A DNA stretch of 64,000 nt, taken from positions 9,086,539 through 9,150,538 of the forward strand of contig NC_087070.1 in NCBI RefSeq assembly GCF_963678635.1, given 5' to 3'. Each line of letters begins with the position of its first letter. Within the stretch, counting starts at the first letter, position 1. Position numbers and translations under genes: made by a program. This stretch comes from Symsagittifera roscoffensis. Lineage: Eukaryota > Xenacoelomorpha > Acoela > Convolutidae. Positions 1 through 13,700 of this stretch are shown here, piece by piece. The notes under the pieces were generated by a model. It had not been told where the DNA came from and made no database searches. It saw only the letters and a program-made list of their open reading frames with translations.

Positions 1-433
1 AAACCATACTAATTTTCAGTAAGCAGCAGTGTAAGCAAAAAAAAAATCAGTCAAGTCGGTCATCTGCCCAAAAAATCACGGCAAAAAAATTAATAAATCA
101 AGGTTTTCATCTGCTCATTAATTTACTATCATACTATATCATACTAATTTTCATTAAGCAGCAGTGTAAGCAAAAAGAGAAAAGCCAATCACGTGGTTCA
201 TCTGCTCAAAAAACTACGGCAAAAAAATAACCAATCGCGTTGCTCTTCTGCTCATTAAACTAACGACCATATTAAACCATACTAACTTTCATTAAGCAGC
301 AGTGTAAGCAAAAAAAGAAAAAAATCAGTCACGTCGTTCATCTGTCCAATAAACTACGGCAAAAAAATTAATCAATCAAGGTTTTTATCTGTTCATCAAT
401 TTACTATCATACTAAATCATACTAATGTTCATT

Positions 434-524
434 AAGCAGCAGTGTAAGCAAAAAGAGAAAACCCAATCACGTGGTTCATCTGCTCATTAATTTACTACCT
501 TACTAAGCCATACTAAATTTCATT
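434..524 (+). repeat. 91-bp short monomer variant
   Basis: The interval between consecutive AAGCAGCAG blocks is 91 bp instead of 138 bp. The first CATCTGCTCA box, preceded by CACGTGGTT, runs straight into ATTAATTTAC, the sequence that normally follows the second box. This is a 47-bp deletion between the two direct boxes. The same short monomer occurs at 5640-5730, inside the duplicate of this segment, so the deletion came before that duplication. Confidence 0.85.
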
Positions 525-1492
525 AAGCAGCAGTGTAAGCAAAAACAGAAAACTGAATCACGTGGTTCATCTGCTCAAAAAACTACATCAAAAAAATAAC
601 CAATCGCGTTGCTCTTCTGCTCATTAAACTAACGACCATTTTAAATCATACTAATTTTCAATAAGCAGCAGTGTAAGCAAAAAAAAGAAAAAATCACTCA
701 CGTCAACCTTCTGCCCAATAAACTACCGCAAAAAATTTAATCAATCAAGGTATTCATCTGCTCATTAATTTACTACCATACTAAACCATACTAATTTTCC
801 TTAAGCAGCAGTGTAAGCAAAAAGAGAAAACCCAATCACGTGGTCCATCTGCTCAAGAACTTGCGTTCAAAATGTTAACCAATCACGTTGCTCATCTGCT
901 CATTAAACAAAAGACCGTATTAAACCATACTAATTTTCACTAAGCAGCAGTGTAAGCAAAAAAAGAAAAAACCATCACGTGGTCAATCGCTCAATAAACT
1001 ACGACCAAAAACTTAACCAAACAAGTTGTTCATCTGCTCATTAATTTACTACCATACTAAACCATACTAAATTTCATTGAGCAGCAGTGTAAGCAAAAAC
1101 AGAAAACTCAATCACGTGGTTCATCTGCTCAAAAGACTGCGTTCAAAACTTTAACCATTACGTTCCTCATCTGCTCATTAAACTAACGACCATATTAAAC
1201 CATACTAGTTTTCACTAAGCAGCAGTTTAAGCAAAAAGAGAAAAAACCATCACGTGGTCAATCGCTCAATAAACTACGACCAAAAACTTAACCAAACAAG
1301 TTGTTCATCTGCTCATTAATTTACTACCATACTAAACCATACTAAATTTCATTAAGCAGCAGTGTAAGCAAAAACAGAAAACTCAATCACGTGGTTCATC
1401 TGCTCAAAAGACTGCGTTCAAAATTTTAACCAATCACGTTTCTCATCTGCTCATTACACTACGGAACGTTTTAAACCATACTAGTTTTCACT

Positions 1493-1569
1493 AAGCAGCA
1501 GTGTAAGCAAAAAAAGAATTTCATCCGCTCATTAATTTACTACCATACTAAATCATACTAATTTTTAGT
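1493..1569 (+). repeat. 77-bp short monomer variant
   Basis: The spacing between blocks is 77 bp. About 61 bp are missing, from just after the A-run to just before the second CATCTGCTCA-like box (here CATCCGCTCA). Comparable 77-bp units start at 2243 and 9558, with GGTTTTCATCTGCTC joined directly to the A-run. A third deletion class would be expected if the A-run were a recombination or slippage hotspot, but only the 91- and 77-bp classes were clearly seen. Confidence 0.75.
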
Positions 1570-2998
1570 AAGCAGCAGTGTAAGCAAAAAGAGAAAACCC
1601 AATCACGTGGTTCATCTGCTCAAAAAACTGCGTTCAAAATTTTAACCAATCACGTTGCTCATCTGCTCATTAAACTAACGACCGTATTAAATGATACTTA
1701 TTTTCACTAAGCAGCAGTGTAAGCAAAAAAAGAAAAAAATCAGTCACGTCGTTCATCTACCCAATAAACTGCGGCAAAAAATTTAATCAATCAAGGTTTT
1801 CATCTGCTCATTAATTTACTACCATATGAAATCATACTAAGTTTCATTAAGCAGCAAGGTAAGCAAAAAGATAAAACCCAACCACGTGGTTCATCTGCTC
1901 AAAAAACTGCGTTAAAAATATTAACCAATCACGTTGCTCATCTTCCCATTAAACTAACGACCATATTAAACCAGTTTAAGCAAAAAGAGAAAAAACCATC
2001 ACGTGGTCAATCGCTTAATAAACTACGACCAAAAACTTAACCAATCAATTTGTTCATCTGCTCATTAATTTACTACCAAACTAAATCATACTTATTTTCA
2101 TTAAGCAGCAGTGTAAGCAAAAACAGAAAACTCAATCACGTGGTTCATCTGCTCAAAATACTGCGTTCAAAATTGAAACCAATCACGTTGCTCATCTGCT
2201 CATTACACTCAGGACTCAATTAAACCATTACTAGTTTTCACAAAGCAGCAGTGTAAGCAAAAAAAGGTTTTCATCTGCTCATTAATTTACTACCATTCTA
2301 AATCATACTATTTTTCATTAAGCAGCAGTGTAAGCAAAAAGAGAAAACCCAATCACGTGGTTCATCTGCTCAAAAAACTGCGTTCAAAGTTTTAACCAAT
2401 CACGTTGCTCATCTGCTCATTAAACTAACGACCATATTAAACCATACTAGTTTTCACTAAGCAGCAGTTTAAGCAAAAAGAGAAAAAACCATCACTTGGT
2501 CAATCGCTCAATAAACTACGACCAAAAACTTACCCAAACAAGTTGTTCATCTGCTCATTAATTTACTACCATAATAAACCATACTAAATTTCATTAAGCA
2601 GCAGTGTAAGCAAAAACAGAAAACTCAATCTCGTGGTTCATCTGCTCAAAAGACTGCGTTCAAACTTTTAACCAATCATGTTGGTCATTTGCTCATTAAA
2701 CTAACGACCATATTAAACCATACTAGTTTCCACTAAGCAGCAGTTTAGGCAAAAAGAGAAAAAAACATCACGTGGTCAATCGCTCAATAAACTACGACCA
2801 AAAACTTAACCAATCAATTTGTTCATCTGCTCATTAGCTTACTACCAAACTAAATCATACTTAATTTCATTAAGCAGCAGTGACAGCAAAAACAGAAAAC
2901 TCAATCACGTGGTTTCTCTGCTCAAAAAACTACATCAAAAAAATTACCAATCGCGTTGCTCATCTGCTCATTAAACTAACGACCATATTAAACCATAC

Positions 2999-4850
2999 TA
3001 ATTTTCAATAAGCAGCAGTGTAAGCAAAAAAAGAAAAAAATCAGTCACGTCAATCAACCCAATAAACTACGGCAAAAAGTTTAATCAATCAAGGTTTTTA
3101 TCTGCTCATTAATTTACTACCATACTAAACCATACTAATTTTCCTTAAGCAGCAGTGTAAGCAAAAAGAGAAAACCCAATCACGTGGTTCATCTGCTCAA
3201 AAAACTACGGCAAAAAAATAACCAATCGCGTTGCTCTTCTGCTCATTAAACTAACGACCATATTAAACCATACTAACTTTCATTAAGCAGCAGTGTAAGC
3301 AAAAAAAGAAAAAAATCAGTCACGTCGTTCATCTACCCGATAAACTACGGCAAAAATTTTAATGAATCAAGGTTTTCATCTGCTCTTTATTTTACTACCA
3401 TATTAAATCATAATAATTTTCATTAAGCAGCGGGGTAAGCCAAAAGGTAAAACCCAATCACGTGGTTCATCTGCTAAAAAAACTGCGTTCAAAGTTTTAA
3501 CCAATCACGTTGCTCATCTGCTCATTAAACTAACGACCATATTAAACCATACTATTTTTCACTAAGCAGCAGTTTAAGCAAAAAGAGAAAAAACCATCAT
3601 TTGGTCAATCGCTCAATAAACTACGACCAAAAACTTAACCAAACAAGTTGTTCATTTGCTCATTAACTTACTACCATAATAAAATATACTAAATTTCATT
3701 AAGCAGCAGTGTAAGCAAAAACAGAAAACTCAATCACGTGGTTCATCTGCTCAAAAGACTGCGTTCAAAATTTTATTTTAACCAATCATTTTGGTCAACT
3801 GCTCATTAAACGAACGACCATATTAAACCATACTAGTTTTCACTAAGCAGCAGTTTAGGCAAAAAGAGAAAAAACCATCACGTGGTCAATCGCTTAATAA
3901 ACTACGACCAAAAACTTAACCAATCAATTTGTTCATCTGCTCATTAGTTTATTACCAAACTAAATCATACTTAATTTCATTAAGCAGCAGTGAAAGCAAA
4001 AACAGATAACTCAATCACGTGGTTTCTCTGCTCAAAAAACTACATCAAAAAAATTACCAATCGCGTTGCTCATCTGCTCATTAAACTAACGACCATATTA
4101 AACCATACTAATTTTCAATAAGCAGCAGTGTAAGCAAAAAAAGAAAAAAATCAGTCACGTCAATCAACCCAATAAACTACGGCAAAAAGTTTAATCAATC
4201 AAGGTTTTTATCTGCTCATTAATTTACTACCATACTAAACCATACTAATTTTCCTTAAGCAGCAGTGTAAGCAAAAAGAGAAAACCCAATCACGTGGTTC
4301 ATCTGCAAAAAAAACTGCGTTCAAAATTTTAACCAATCACGTTGCTCATCTGCTCATTAAACTAACGACCATATTAAACCATACTAGTTTTCACTTAGCA
4401 GCCGTTTAATCAAAAAGAGAAAAAAACATCACGTGGTCATTCGCTCAATAAACTACGACCAAAAAATTAACCAATCAAAATGTTCACCTGCTCATTAATT
4501 TACTACCATACTAAATCATACTAAATCTCATTAAGCGGCAGTGAAAGCAAAAACAGAAAACTCAATCACGTGGTTCATCTGCTCAAAAAACTACATCAAA
4601 AAAATAACCAATCCGGTTGCTCTTCTGCTCATTAAACTAACGACCATATTAAACCATACTAATTTTCAATAAGCAGCAGTGTAAGCAAAAAAAGAAAAAA
4701 ATCAGTCACGTCAATCAACCCAATAAACTACGGCAAAAAGTTTAATCAATCAAGGTTTTTATCTGCTCATTAATTTACTACCATACTAAACCATACTAAT
4801 TTTCCTTAAGCAGCAGTGTAAGCAAAAAGAGAAAACCCAATCACGTGGAT
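2999..4850 (+). repeat. Nested repeats of a CAATCAACCC-variant monomer pair
   Basis: A two-monomer block marked by TCAATCAACCCAATAAAC and TTTTCCTTAAGCAGC starts at 2999 and recurs at about 4109 (offset 1,110 bp, 8 monomers) and 4660 (offset 551 bp, 4 monomers). The copies agree closely over at least 200 bp. They sit inside the 5.2-kb repeat, which shows at least two levels of amplification. Confidence 0.8.
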
Positions 4851-5206
4851 CATCTGCTCAAAAAACTACAATCAAAAACAGAACCAATCGCGTTGCTCAT
4901 CTGCTCATTAAGCTAACGACCGTATTAATCCATACTAATTTTCACTAGGTAGCAGTGTAAGCAAAAAAAAGAAAAAATTCAGTCACGTCGTTCATCTGCC
5001 CAATAAACTACGGCAAAAATATTAATCAATCAAGGTATTCATCTGCTCATTAATTTACTACCATACTAAATCATACTAATTTTCCTTAAGCAGCAGTGTA
5101 AGCAAAAAGAGAAAACCCAATCACGTGGTTAATCTGCTCAAAAAATTGCGTTCAAAATGTTAACCAATCACGTTGCTCATCTGCTCATTAAACAAAAGAC
5201 CGTATT

Positions 5207-8200
5207 AAACCATACTAATTTTCAGTAAGCAGCAGTGTAAGCAAAAAAAAAATCAGTCAAGTCGGTCATCTGCCCAATAAATCACGGCAAAAAAATTAAT
5301 AAATCAAGGTTTTCATCTGCTCATTAATTTACTATCATACTATATCATACTAATTTTCATTAAGCAGCAGTGTAAGCAAAAAGAGAAAAGCCAATCACGT
5401 GGTTCATCTGCTCAAAAAACTACGGCAAAAAAATAACCAATCGCGTTGCTCTTCTGCTCATTAAACTAACGACCATATTAAACCATACTAACTTTCATTA
5501 AGCAGCAGTGTAAGCAAAAAAAGAAAAAAATCAGTCACGTCGTTCATCTGTCCAATAAACTACGGCAAAAAAATTAATCAATCAAGGTTTTTATCTGTTC
5601 ATCAATTTACTATCATACTAAATCATACTAATGTTCATTAAGCAGCAGTGTAAGCAAAAAGAGAAAACCCAATCACGTGGTTCATCTGCTCATTAATTTA
5701 CTACCTTACTAAACCATACTAAATTTCATTAAGCAGCAGTGTAAGCAAAAACAGAAAACTGAATCACGTGGTTCATCTGCTCAAAAAACTACATCAAAAA
5801 AATAACCAATCGCGTTGCTCTTCTGCTCATTAAACTAACGACCATTTTAAATCATACTAATTTTCAATAAGCAGCAGTGTAAGCAAAAAAAAGAAAAAAT
5901 CACTCACGTCAACCTTCTGCCCAATAAACTACCGCAAAAAATTTAATCAATCAAGGTATTCATCTGCTCATTAATTTACTACCATACTAAACCATACTAA
6001 TTTTCCTTAAGCAGCAGTGTAAGCAAAAAGAGAAAACCCAATCACGTGGTCCATCTGCTCAAGAACTTGCGTTCAAAATGTTAACCAATCACGTTGCTCA
6101 TCTGCTCATTAAACAAAAGACCGTATTAAACCATACTAATTTTCACTAAGCAGCAGTGTAAGCAAAAAAAGAAAAAACCATCACGTGGTCAATCGCTCAA
6201 TAAACTACGACCAAACACTTAACCAAACAAGTTGTTCATCTGCTCATTAATTTACTACCATACTAAACCATACTAAATTTCATTGAGCAGCAGTGTAAGC
6301 AAAAACAGAAAACTCAATCACGTGGTTCATCTGCTCAAAAGACTGCGTTCAAAACTTTAACCATTACGTTCCTCATCTGCTCATTAAACTAACGACCATA
6401 TTAAACCATACTAGTTTTCACTAAGCAGCAGTTTAAGCAAAAAGAGAAAAAACCATCACGTGGTCAATCGCTCAATAAACTACGACCAAAAACTTAACCA
6501 AACAAGTTGTTCATCTGCTCATTAATTTACTACCATACTAAACCATACTAAATTTCATTAAGCAGCAGTGTAAGCAAAAACAGAAAACTCAATCACGTGG
6601 TTCATCTGCTCAAAAGACTGCGTTCAAAATTTTAACCAATCACGTTTCTCATCTGCTCATTACACTACGGAACGTTTTAAACCATACTAGTTTTCACTAA
6701 GCAGCAGTGTAAGCAAAAAAAGAATTTCATCCGCTCATTAATTTACTACCATACTAAATCATACTAATTTTTAGTAAGCAGCAGTGTAAGCAAAAAGAGA
6801 AAACCCAATCACGTGGTTCATCTGCTCAAAAAACTGCGTTCAAAATTTTAACCAATCACGTTGCTCATCTGCTCATTAAACTAACGACCGTATTAAATGA
6901 TACTTATTTTCACTAAGCAGCAGTGTAAGCAAAAAAAGAAAAAAATCAGTCACGTCGTTCATCTACCCAATAAACTGCGGCAAAAAATTTAATCAATCAA
7001 GGTTTTCATCTGCTCATTAATTTACTACCATATGAAATCATACTAAGTTTCATTAAGCAGCAAGGTAAGCAAAAAGATAAAACCCAACCACGTGGTTCAT
7101 CTGCTCAAAAAACTGCGTTAAAAATATTAACCAATCACGTTGCTCATCTTCCCATTAAACTAACGACCATATTAAACCAGTTTAAGCAAAAAGAGAAAAA
7201 ACCATCACGTGGTCAATCGCTTAATAAACTACGACCAAAAACTTAACCAATCAATTTGTTCATCTGCTCATTAATTTACTACCAAACTAAATCATACTTA
7301 TTTTCATTAAGCAGCAGTGTAAGCAAAAACAGAAAACTCAATCACGTGGTTCATCTGCTCAAAATACTGCGTTCAAAATTGAAACCAATCACGTTGCTCA
7401 TCTGCTCATTACACTCAGGACTCAATTAAACCATTACTAGTTTTCACAAAGCAGCAGTGTAAGCAAAAAAAGGTTTTCATCTGCTCATTAATTTACTACC
7501 ATACTAAATCATACTATTTTTCATTAAGCAGCAGTGTAAGCAAAAAGAGAAAACCCAATCACGTGGTTCATCTGCTCAAAAAACTGCGTTCAAAGTTTTA
7601 ACCAATCACGTTGCTCATCTGCTCATTAAACTAACGACCATATTAAACCATACTAGTTTTCACTAAGCAGCAGTTTAAGCAAAAAGAGAAAAAACCATCA
7701 CTTGGTCAATCGCTCAATAAACTACGACCAAAAACTTACCCAAACAAGTTGTTCATCTGCTCATTAGTTTACTACCATAATAAACCATACTAAATTTCAT
7801 TAAGCAGCAGTGTAAGCAAAAACAGAAAACTCAATCACGTGGTTCATCTGCTCAAAAGACTGCGTTCAAACTTTTAACCAATCATGTTGGTCATTTGCTC
7901 ATTAAACTAACGACCATATTAAACCATACTAGTTTCCACTAAGCAGCAGTTTAGGCAAAAAGAGAAAAAAACATCACGTGGTCAATCGCTCAATAAACTA
8001 CGACCAAAAACTTAACCAATCAATTTGTTCATCTGCTCATTAGCTTACTACCAAACTAAATCATACTTAATTTCATTAAGCAGCAGTGACAGCAAAAACA
8101 GAAAACTCAATCACGTGGTTTATCTGCTCAAAAAACTACAACAAAAAAATTACCAATCGCGTTGCTCATCTGCTCATTAAACTAACGACCATTTTAAATC

Positions 8201-9031
8201 ATACTTATTTTCACTAAGCAGAAGTGTGAGCAAAAAAAGAAAAAAATCAGTCACGTCGTTCATCTACCCGATAAACTACGGCAAAAATTTTAATGAATCA
8301 AGGTTTTCATCTGCTCTTTAATTTACTACCATATTAAATCATAATAATTTTCATTAAGCAGCATGGTAAGCCAAAAGGTAAAACCCAATCACGTGGTTCA
8401 TCTGCTAAAAAAACTGCGTTCAAAGTTTTAACCAATCACGTTGCTCATCTGCTCATTAAACTAACGACCATATTAAACCATACTATTTTTCACTAAGCAG
8501 CAGTTTAAGCAAAAAGAGAAAAAACCATCATTTGGTCAATCGCTCAATAAACTACGACCAAAAACTTAACCAAACAAGTTGTTCATCTGCTCATTAACTT
8601 ACTACCATAATAAACCCTACTAAATTTCATTAAGCAGCAGTGTAAGCAAAAACAGAAAACTCAATCACGTGGTTCATCTGCTCAAAAGACTGCGTTCAAA
8701 ATTTTATTTTAACCAATCATTTTGGTCAACTGCTCATTAAACGAACGACCATATTAAACCATACTAGTTTTCACTAAGCAGCAGTTTAGGCAAAAAGAGA
8801 AAAAACCATCACGTGGTCAATCGCTTAATAAACTACGACCAAAAACTTAACCAATCAATTTGTTCATCTGCTCATTAGTTTATTACCAAACTAAATCATA
8901 CTTAATTTCATTAAGCAGCAGTGAAAGCAAAAACAGATAACTCAATCACGTGGTTTCTCTGCTCAAAAAACTACATCAAAAAAATTACCAATCGCGTTGC
9001 TCATCTGCTCATTAAACTAACGACCATATTA
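5207..9031 (+). repeat. Higher-order repeat, copy 2 of the ~5.2-kb segment
   Basis: This is the near-identical partner of 1-4100. It shares idiosyncratic changes, for example the 91-bp monomer, the GGTTTTCATC join after a shortened A-run, and the TTTTATTTTAACC insertion (about 3,771 and 8,701). The match breaks at about 9,030, where this copy has CATACTTATTTTCAC and copy 1 has CATACTAATTTTCAA. Confidence 0.9.
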
Positions 9032-10404
9032 AACCATACTTATTTTCACTAAGCAGAAGTGTAAGCAAAAAAAAGAAAAAAATCAGTCACGTCGTTCATC
9101 TACCCGATAAACTACGGCAAAAATTTTAATCAATCAAGGTTTTCATCTGCTCATTAATTTACTACCATATTAAATCATATAATTTTCATTAAGCAGCAGT
9201 GTAAGCAAAAAGATAAAACCCAATCACGTTGCTCATCTGCTCATTAAACTAACGACCATATTAAACCATACTAGTTTTCACTAAGCAGCAGTTTAAGCAA
9301 AAAGAGAAAAACCATCACTTGGTCAATCGCTCAATAAACTACGACCAAAAACTTAACCAAACAAGTTGTTCATCTGCTCATTAATTTACTACCATAATAA
9401 ACCATACTAAATTTCATTAAGCAGCAGTGTAAGCAAAAACAGAAAACTCAATCAAGTGGTTCATCTGCTCAAAAGACTGCGTTCAAAATTTTAACCAATC
9501 ACGTTGCTCATCTGCTCATTACACTAAGGACCGTATTAAACCAAACTAGTTTTCACTAAGCATCAGTGTAAGCAAAAAAAGGTTTTCATCTGCTCATTAA
9601 TTTACTACCATACTAAATCATACTAATTTTCATTAAGCAGCAGTGTAAGCAAAAAGAGAAAACCCAATCACGTGGTTCATGTGCTCAAAAAACTTCGTTC
9701 AAAATTTTAACCAATCACGTTGCTCATCTGCTCATTAAACTAATGACCGTATTAAACCATACTCATTTTCACTAAGCAGCAGTGTAATCAAAAAAAGAAA
9801 AAAATCAGTCACGTTTTCATCTACCCAATAAATTACGGCAAAAAATTTAATCAATCAAGGTTTTCATCTGCTCATTAATTTACTACCATACTAAACCAAA
9901 CTAAATTTCATTAAGCAGCAGTGTAAGCAAAAACGGAAAACTCAATCACGTGATTCATCTGCTCGCAAGACTGCAATCAAAATTTTAACCAATCACGTTT
10001 CTCATCTGCTCCTTAAACTAACGACCTTATCAAACCATAAAAATTTTCAATAAGCAGCAGTGTAAGCAAAAAAAGGTTTTCATCTGCTAATTAATTTACG
10101 ACCATACTAAATCATACTAATTTTCATTAAGCAGCAGTGTGAGCAAAAAGAGAAAACCCAATCACGTGGTTCATCTGCTCAAAAAACTGCGTTCAAAGTT
10201 TTAACCAATCACATTGCTCATCTGCTCATTAAACTAACGACCGTATTAACCATACTTATTTTCACTAAGCAGCAGTGTAAGCAAAAAAAGAAAAAAAATC
10301 AGTCACGTCGTTCATCTACTCAATAAACTACGGCAAAAAGTTTAATCAGTCAAGGTTTTCATCTGCGCATCAATTTACTACGAAACTAAATCATACTAAT
10401 TTTC

Positions 10405-12075
10405 ATTGAGCAGCAGTGTAAGCAAAAAGAGAAAAACCAATCACGTGGTTCGTCTGCTCAAAAAATTGCGTTCAAACTTTTAACCAATCACGTTGCTCAT
10501 CTGCTCATTAACTTAACGACCGTATTAAACCATACTTTTTTTCACTAAGCAGCAGTGTAAGCAAAAAAAGAAAAAAAAATCAGTCACGTCGTTCATCTAC
10601 CCAATAAACTACGGCAAAAAATTTAATCAATCAAGGTTTTCATCTGCTCATTAATTTACTACCAAACTAAATCATATTAATTTTCATTAAGCAGCAGTGT
10701 AAGCAAAAAGAGAAAACCCAATCACGTGGTTCATCTGCTCAAAAAACTGCGTTCAAAATTTTAACCAATCATGTTGCTCATCTGCTCATAAAAATAACGA
10801 CCATATTAAACCATACTAGTTTTCACTAAGCAGTAGTTTAAGAAAACAGAGAAAAAACCATCACGTGGTTAATCGCTCAATAAATTACGACCGAAAACCT
10901 TACCAATCAATTTGTTCATCTGCTCATTAATTTACTACCAGACTGAATCATATTAAATTTCATTAAGCAGCAGTGAAAGCAAAAACAGAAAACTCAATCA
11001 CGTGGTTCATCTGCTCAAAAAACTACATCAAAAAAATAACCAATCGCGTTGCTCATCTGCTCATTAAACTAACGACCATATTAAACCATACTAATTTTCA
11101 CTAAGCAGCAGTATAAGCAAAAAAAAATCAGTCACGTCGTTCATCTGTTCAATAAACTACGGCAAAAAATTTAATCAATCAAGGTTTTCATCTGCCCATT
11201 ATTTTCTACCATACTAAACCATATTAAATTTTATTAAGCAGCAGTGTAAGCAAAAACAGAATTCTCAATCACTTGGTTCATCTGCTCAAAAAACTACAGC
11301 AGAAAAATAACCAATCGCGTTGCTCATCTGCTCATTAAACTAACGACCGTTCTAAACCATAATAGTTTTCACTAAGCAGCAGTGTTAATAGAAGAAGAAA
11401 AAAATTAGTCACGTCGATCTTTTGCCCAATAAACTACGGCAAAAAATTTATTCAATCAAGTTTTCATCTGCTCATTAATTTACTACCATACTAAACCATA
11501 CTAAATTTCATTAAGCAGCAGTGTAAGCAAAAAGAGAAAATTCACTCACCTGGTTCATCTGCTCAAAAAACTACAATCAAAAACAGAACCAATCGCGTTG
11601 CTCATCTGCTCATTAAGCTAACAATCTTTTTAATCCATACTAATTTTCACTAAGCAGCAGTGTAAGCAAAAAAAAGAAAAAAATCAGTCACGTCTTTCAT
11701 CTGCCCAATAAACTACGGCAAAAAAATTAATCAATCAAGGTTTTGATCTGCTCATTAATTTACTACCATACTAAATCATACTAATTTTCCTTAAGCAGCA
11801 GTGTAAGCAAAAAGAGAAAACCCAATCACGTGGTTCATCTGCTCAAAAATTTGCGTTCAAAATTTTAACCAATCACGTTGCTCATCTGCTCATTAAACAA
11901 ACGACCGTATTAAATCATACTAATTTTCACTAAGCAGCAGTGTAAGCAAAAAAAGAAAAAAATCAGTCAAGTCATTCATCTACCCGATAAACTACGGCTA
12001 AAATTTTAATCAATCAAGGTTTTCATCTGCTCAATAATTTACTACCATATTAAATCATACTAATTTTCATTAAGC
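10405..12075 (+). repeat. Higher-order repeat, copy 1 (10.4-12.1 kb)
   Basis: Bases 10,405-10,990 match 12,301-12,885 at an offset of 1,896 bp. Bases 11,270-12,075 match 12,895-13,700 at an offset of 1,625 bp. The 271-bp difference equals two monomers. Shared marks are TTAACTTAACGACCG, CATACTTTTTTTCAC and the unusual GTGTTAATAGAAGAAG in place of the normal A-run. Confidence 0.85.
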
Positions 12076-12300
12076 AGCAGTGTAAGCAAAAAGGGAAACC
12101 CAATCGCGTTGCTCATCTGCTCATTAAGCTAACGATCTTTTTAATCCATACTAATTTTCACTAAGCAGCAGTGTAAGCAAAAAAAAGAAAAAAATCAGTT
12201 ACGTCTTTCATCTGCCCAATAAACTACGGCAAAAAAATTAATCAATCAAGGTTTTGATCTGCTCATTAATTTACTACCATACTAAACCATACTAATTTTC

Positions 12301-13700
12301 CTTAAGCAGCAGTGTAAGCAAAAAGAGAAAAACCAATCACGTGGTTCATCTGCTCAAAAAATTGCGTTCAAACTCATAACCAATCACGTTGCTCATCTGC
12401 TCATTAACTTAACGACCGTATTAAACCATACTTTTTTTCACTAAGCAGCAGTGTAAACAAAAAAAGAAAAAAAAATCAGTCACGTCGTTCATCTACCCAA
12501 TAAACTACGGCAAAAAATTTAATCAATCAAGGTTTTCATCTGCTCATTAATTTACTACCAAACTAAATCATATTAATTTTCATTAAGCAGCAGTGTAAGC
12601 AAAAAGAGAAAACCCAATCACGTGGTTCATCTGCTCAAAAAACTGCGTTCAAAAATTTAACCAATCATGTTGCTCATCTGCTCATTAAAATAACGACCAT
12701 ATTAAACCATACTAGTTTTCACTAAGCAGCAGTTTAAGCAAACAGAGAAAAAACCATCACGTGGTTAATCGCTCAATAAATTACGACCGAAAACTTTACC
12801 AATCAATTTGTTCATCTGCTCATTAATTTACTACCAGACTGAATCATATTAAATTTCATTAAGCAGCAGTGAAAGGAAAAACAGAAAACTCAATCACTTG
12901 GTTCATCTGCTCAAAAAACTACAGCAGAAAAATAACCAATCGCGTTGCTCATCTGCTCATTAAACTAACGACCGTTCTAAACCATAATAGTTTTCACTAA
13001 GCAGCAGTGTTAATAGAAGAAGAAAAAAATTAGTCACGTCGATCTTTTGCCCAATAAACTACGGCAAAAAATTTATTCAATCAAGTTTTCATCTGCTCAT
13101 TAATTTACTACCATACTAAACCATACTAAATTTCATTAAGCAGCAGTGTAAGCAAAAAGAGAAAATTCACTCACCTGGTTCATCTGCTCAAAAAACTACA
13201 ATCAAAAACAGAACCAATCGCGTTTCTCATCTGCTCATTAAGCTAACGATCTTTTTAATCCATACTAATTTTCACTAAGCAGCAGTGTAAGCAAAAAAAA
13301 AGAAAAAAATCAGTCACGTCTTTCATCTGCCCAATAAACTACGGCAAAAAATTAATCAATCAAGGTTTTGATCTGCTCATTAATTTACTACCATACTAAA
13401 CCATACTAATTTTCCTTAAGCAGCAGTGTAAGCAAAAAGAGAAAACCCAATCACGTGGTTCATCTGCTCAAAAATTTGCGTTCAAAATGTTAACCAATCA
13501 CGTTGCTCATCTGCTCATTATACAAACGACCGTATTAAATCATACTAATTTTCACTAAGCAGCAGTGTAAGCAAAAAAAGAAAAAAATCAGTCAAGTCAT
13601 TCATCTACCCGATAAACTACGGCTAAAATTTTAATCAATCAAGGTTTTCATCTGCTCAATAATTTACTACCATATTAAATCATACTAATTTTCATTAAGC
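12301..13700 (+). repeat. Higher-order repeat, copy 2 (12.3-13.7 kb)
   Basis: This is the partner of 10,405-12,075 and is two monomers shorter. It carries the same private variants, including GTGTTAATAGAAGAAG at about 13,005 and CATCTACCCGATAAAC at about 13,600. Confidence 0.85.

Larger units (their letters stand above)
1..4100 (+). repeat. Higher-order repeat, copy 1 of a ~5.2-kb segment
   Basis: From base 1 the sequence matches 5207 onward almost base for base, at a constant offset of 5,206 bp (about 38 monomers) up to about 2,960. From about 3,265 to 4,095 the match resumes at an offset of 4,931 bp, so copy 1 holds about 275 bp (two monomers) that copy 2 lacks. The extra pair is the CAATCAACCC-type monomer block. 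The left end is cut by the window. Confidence 0.9.
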
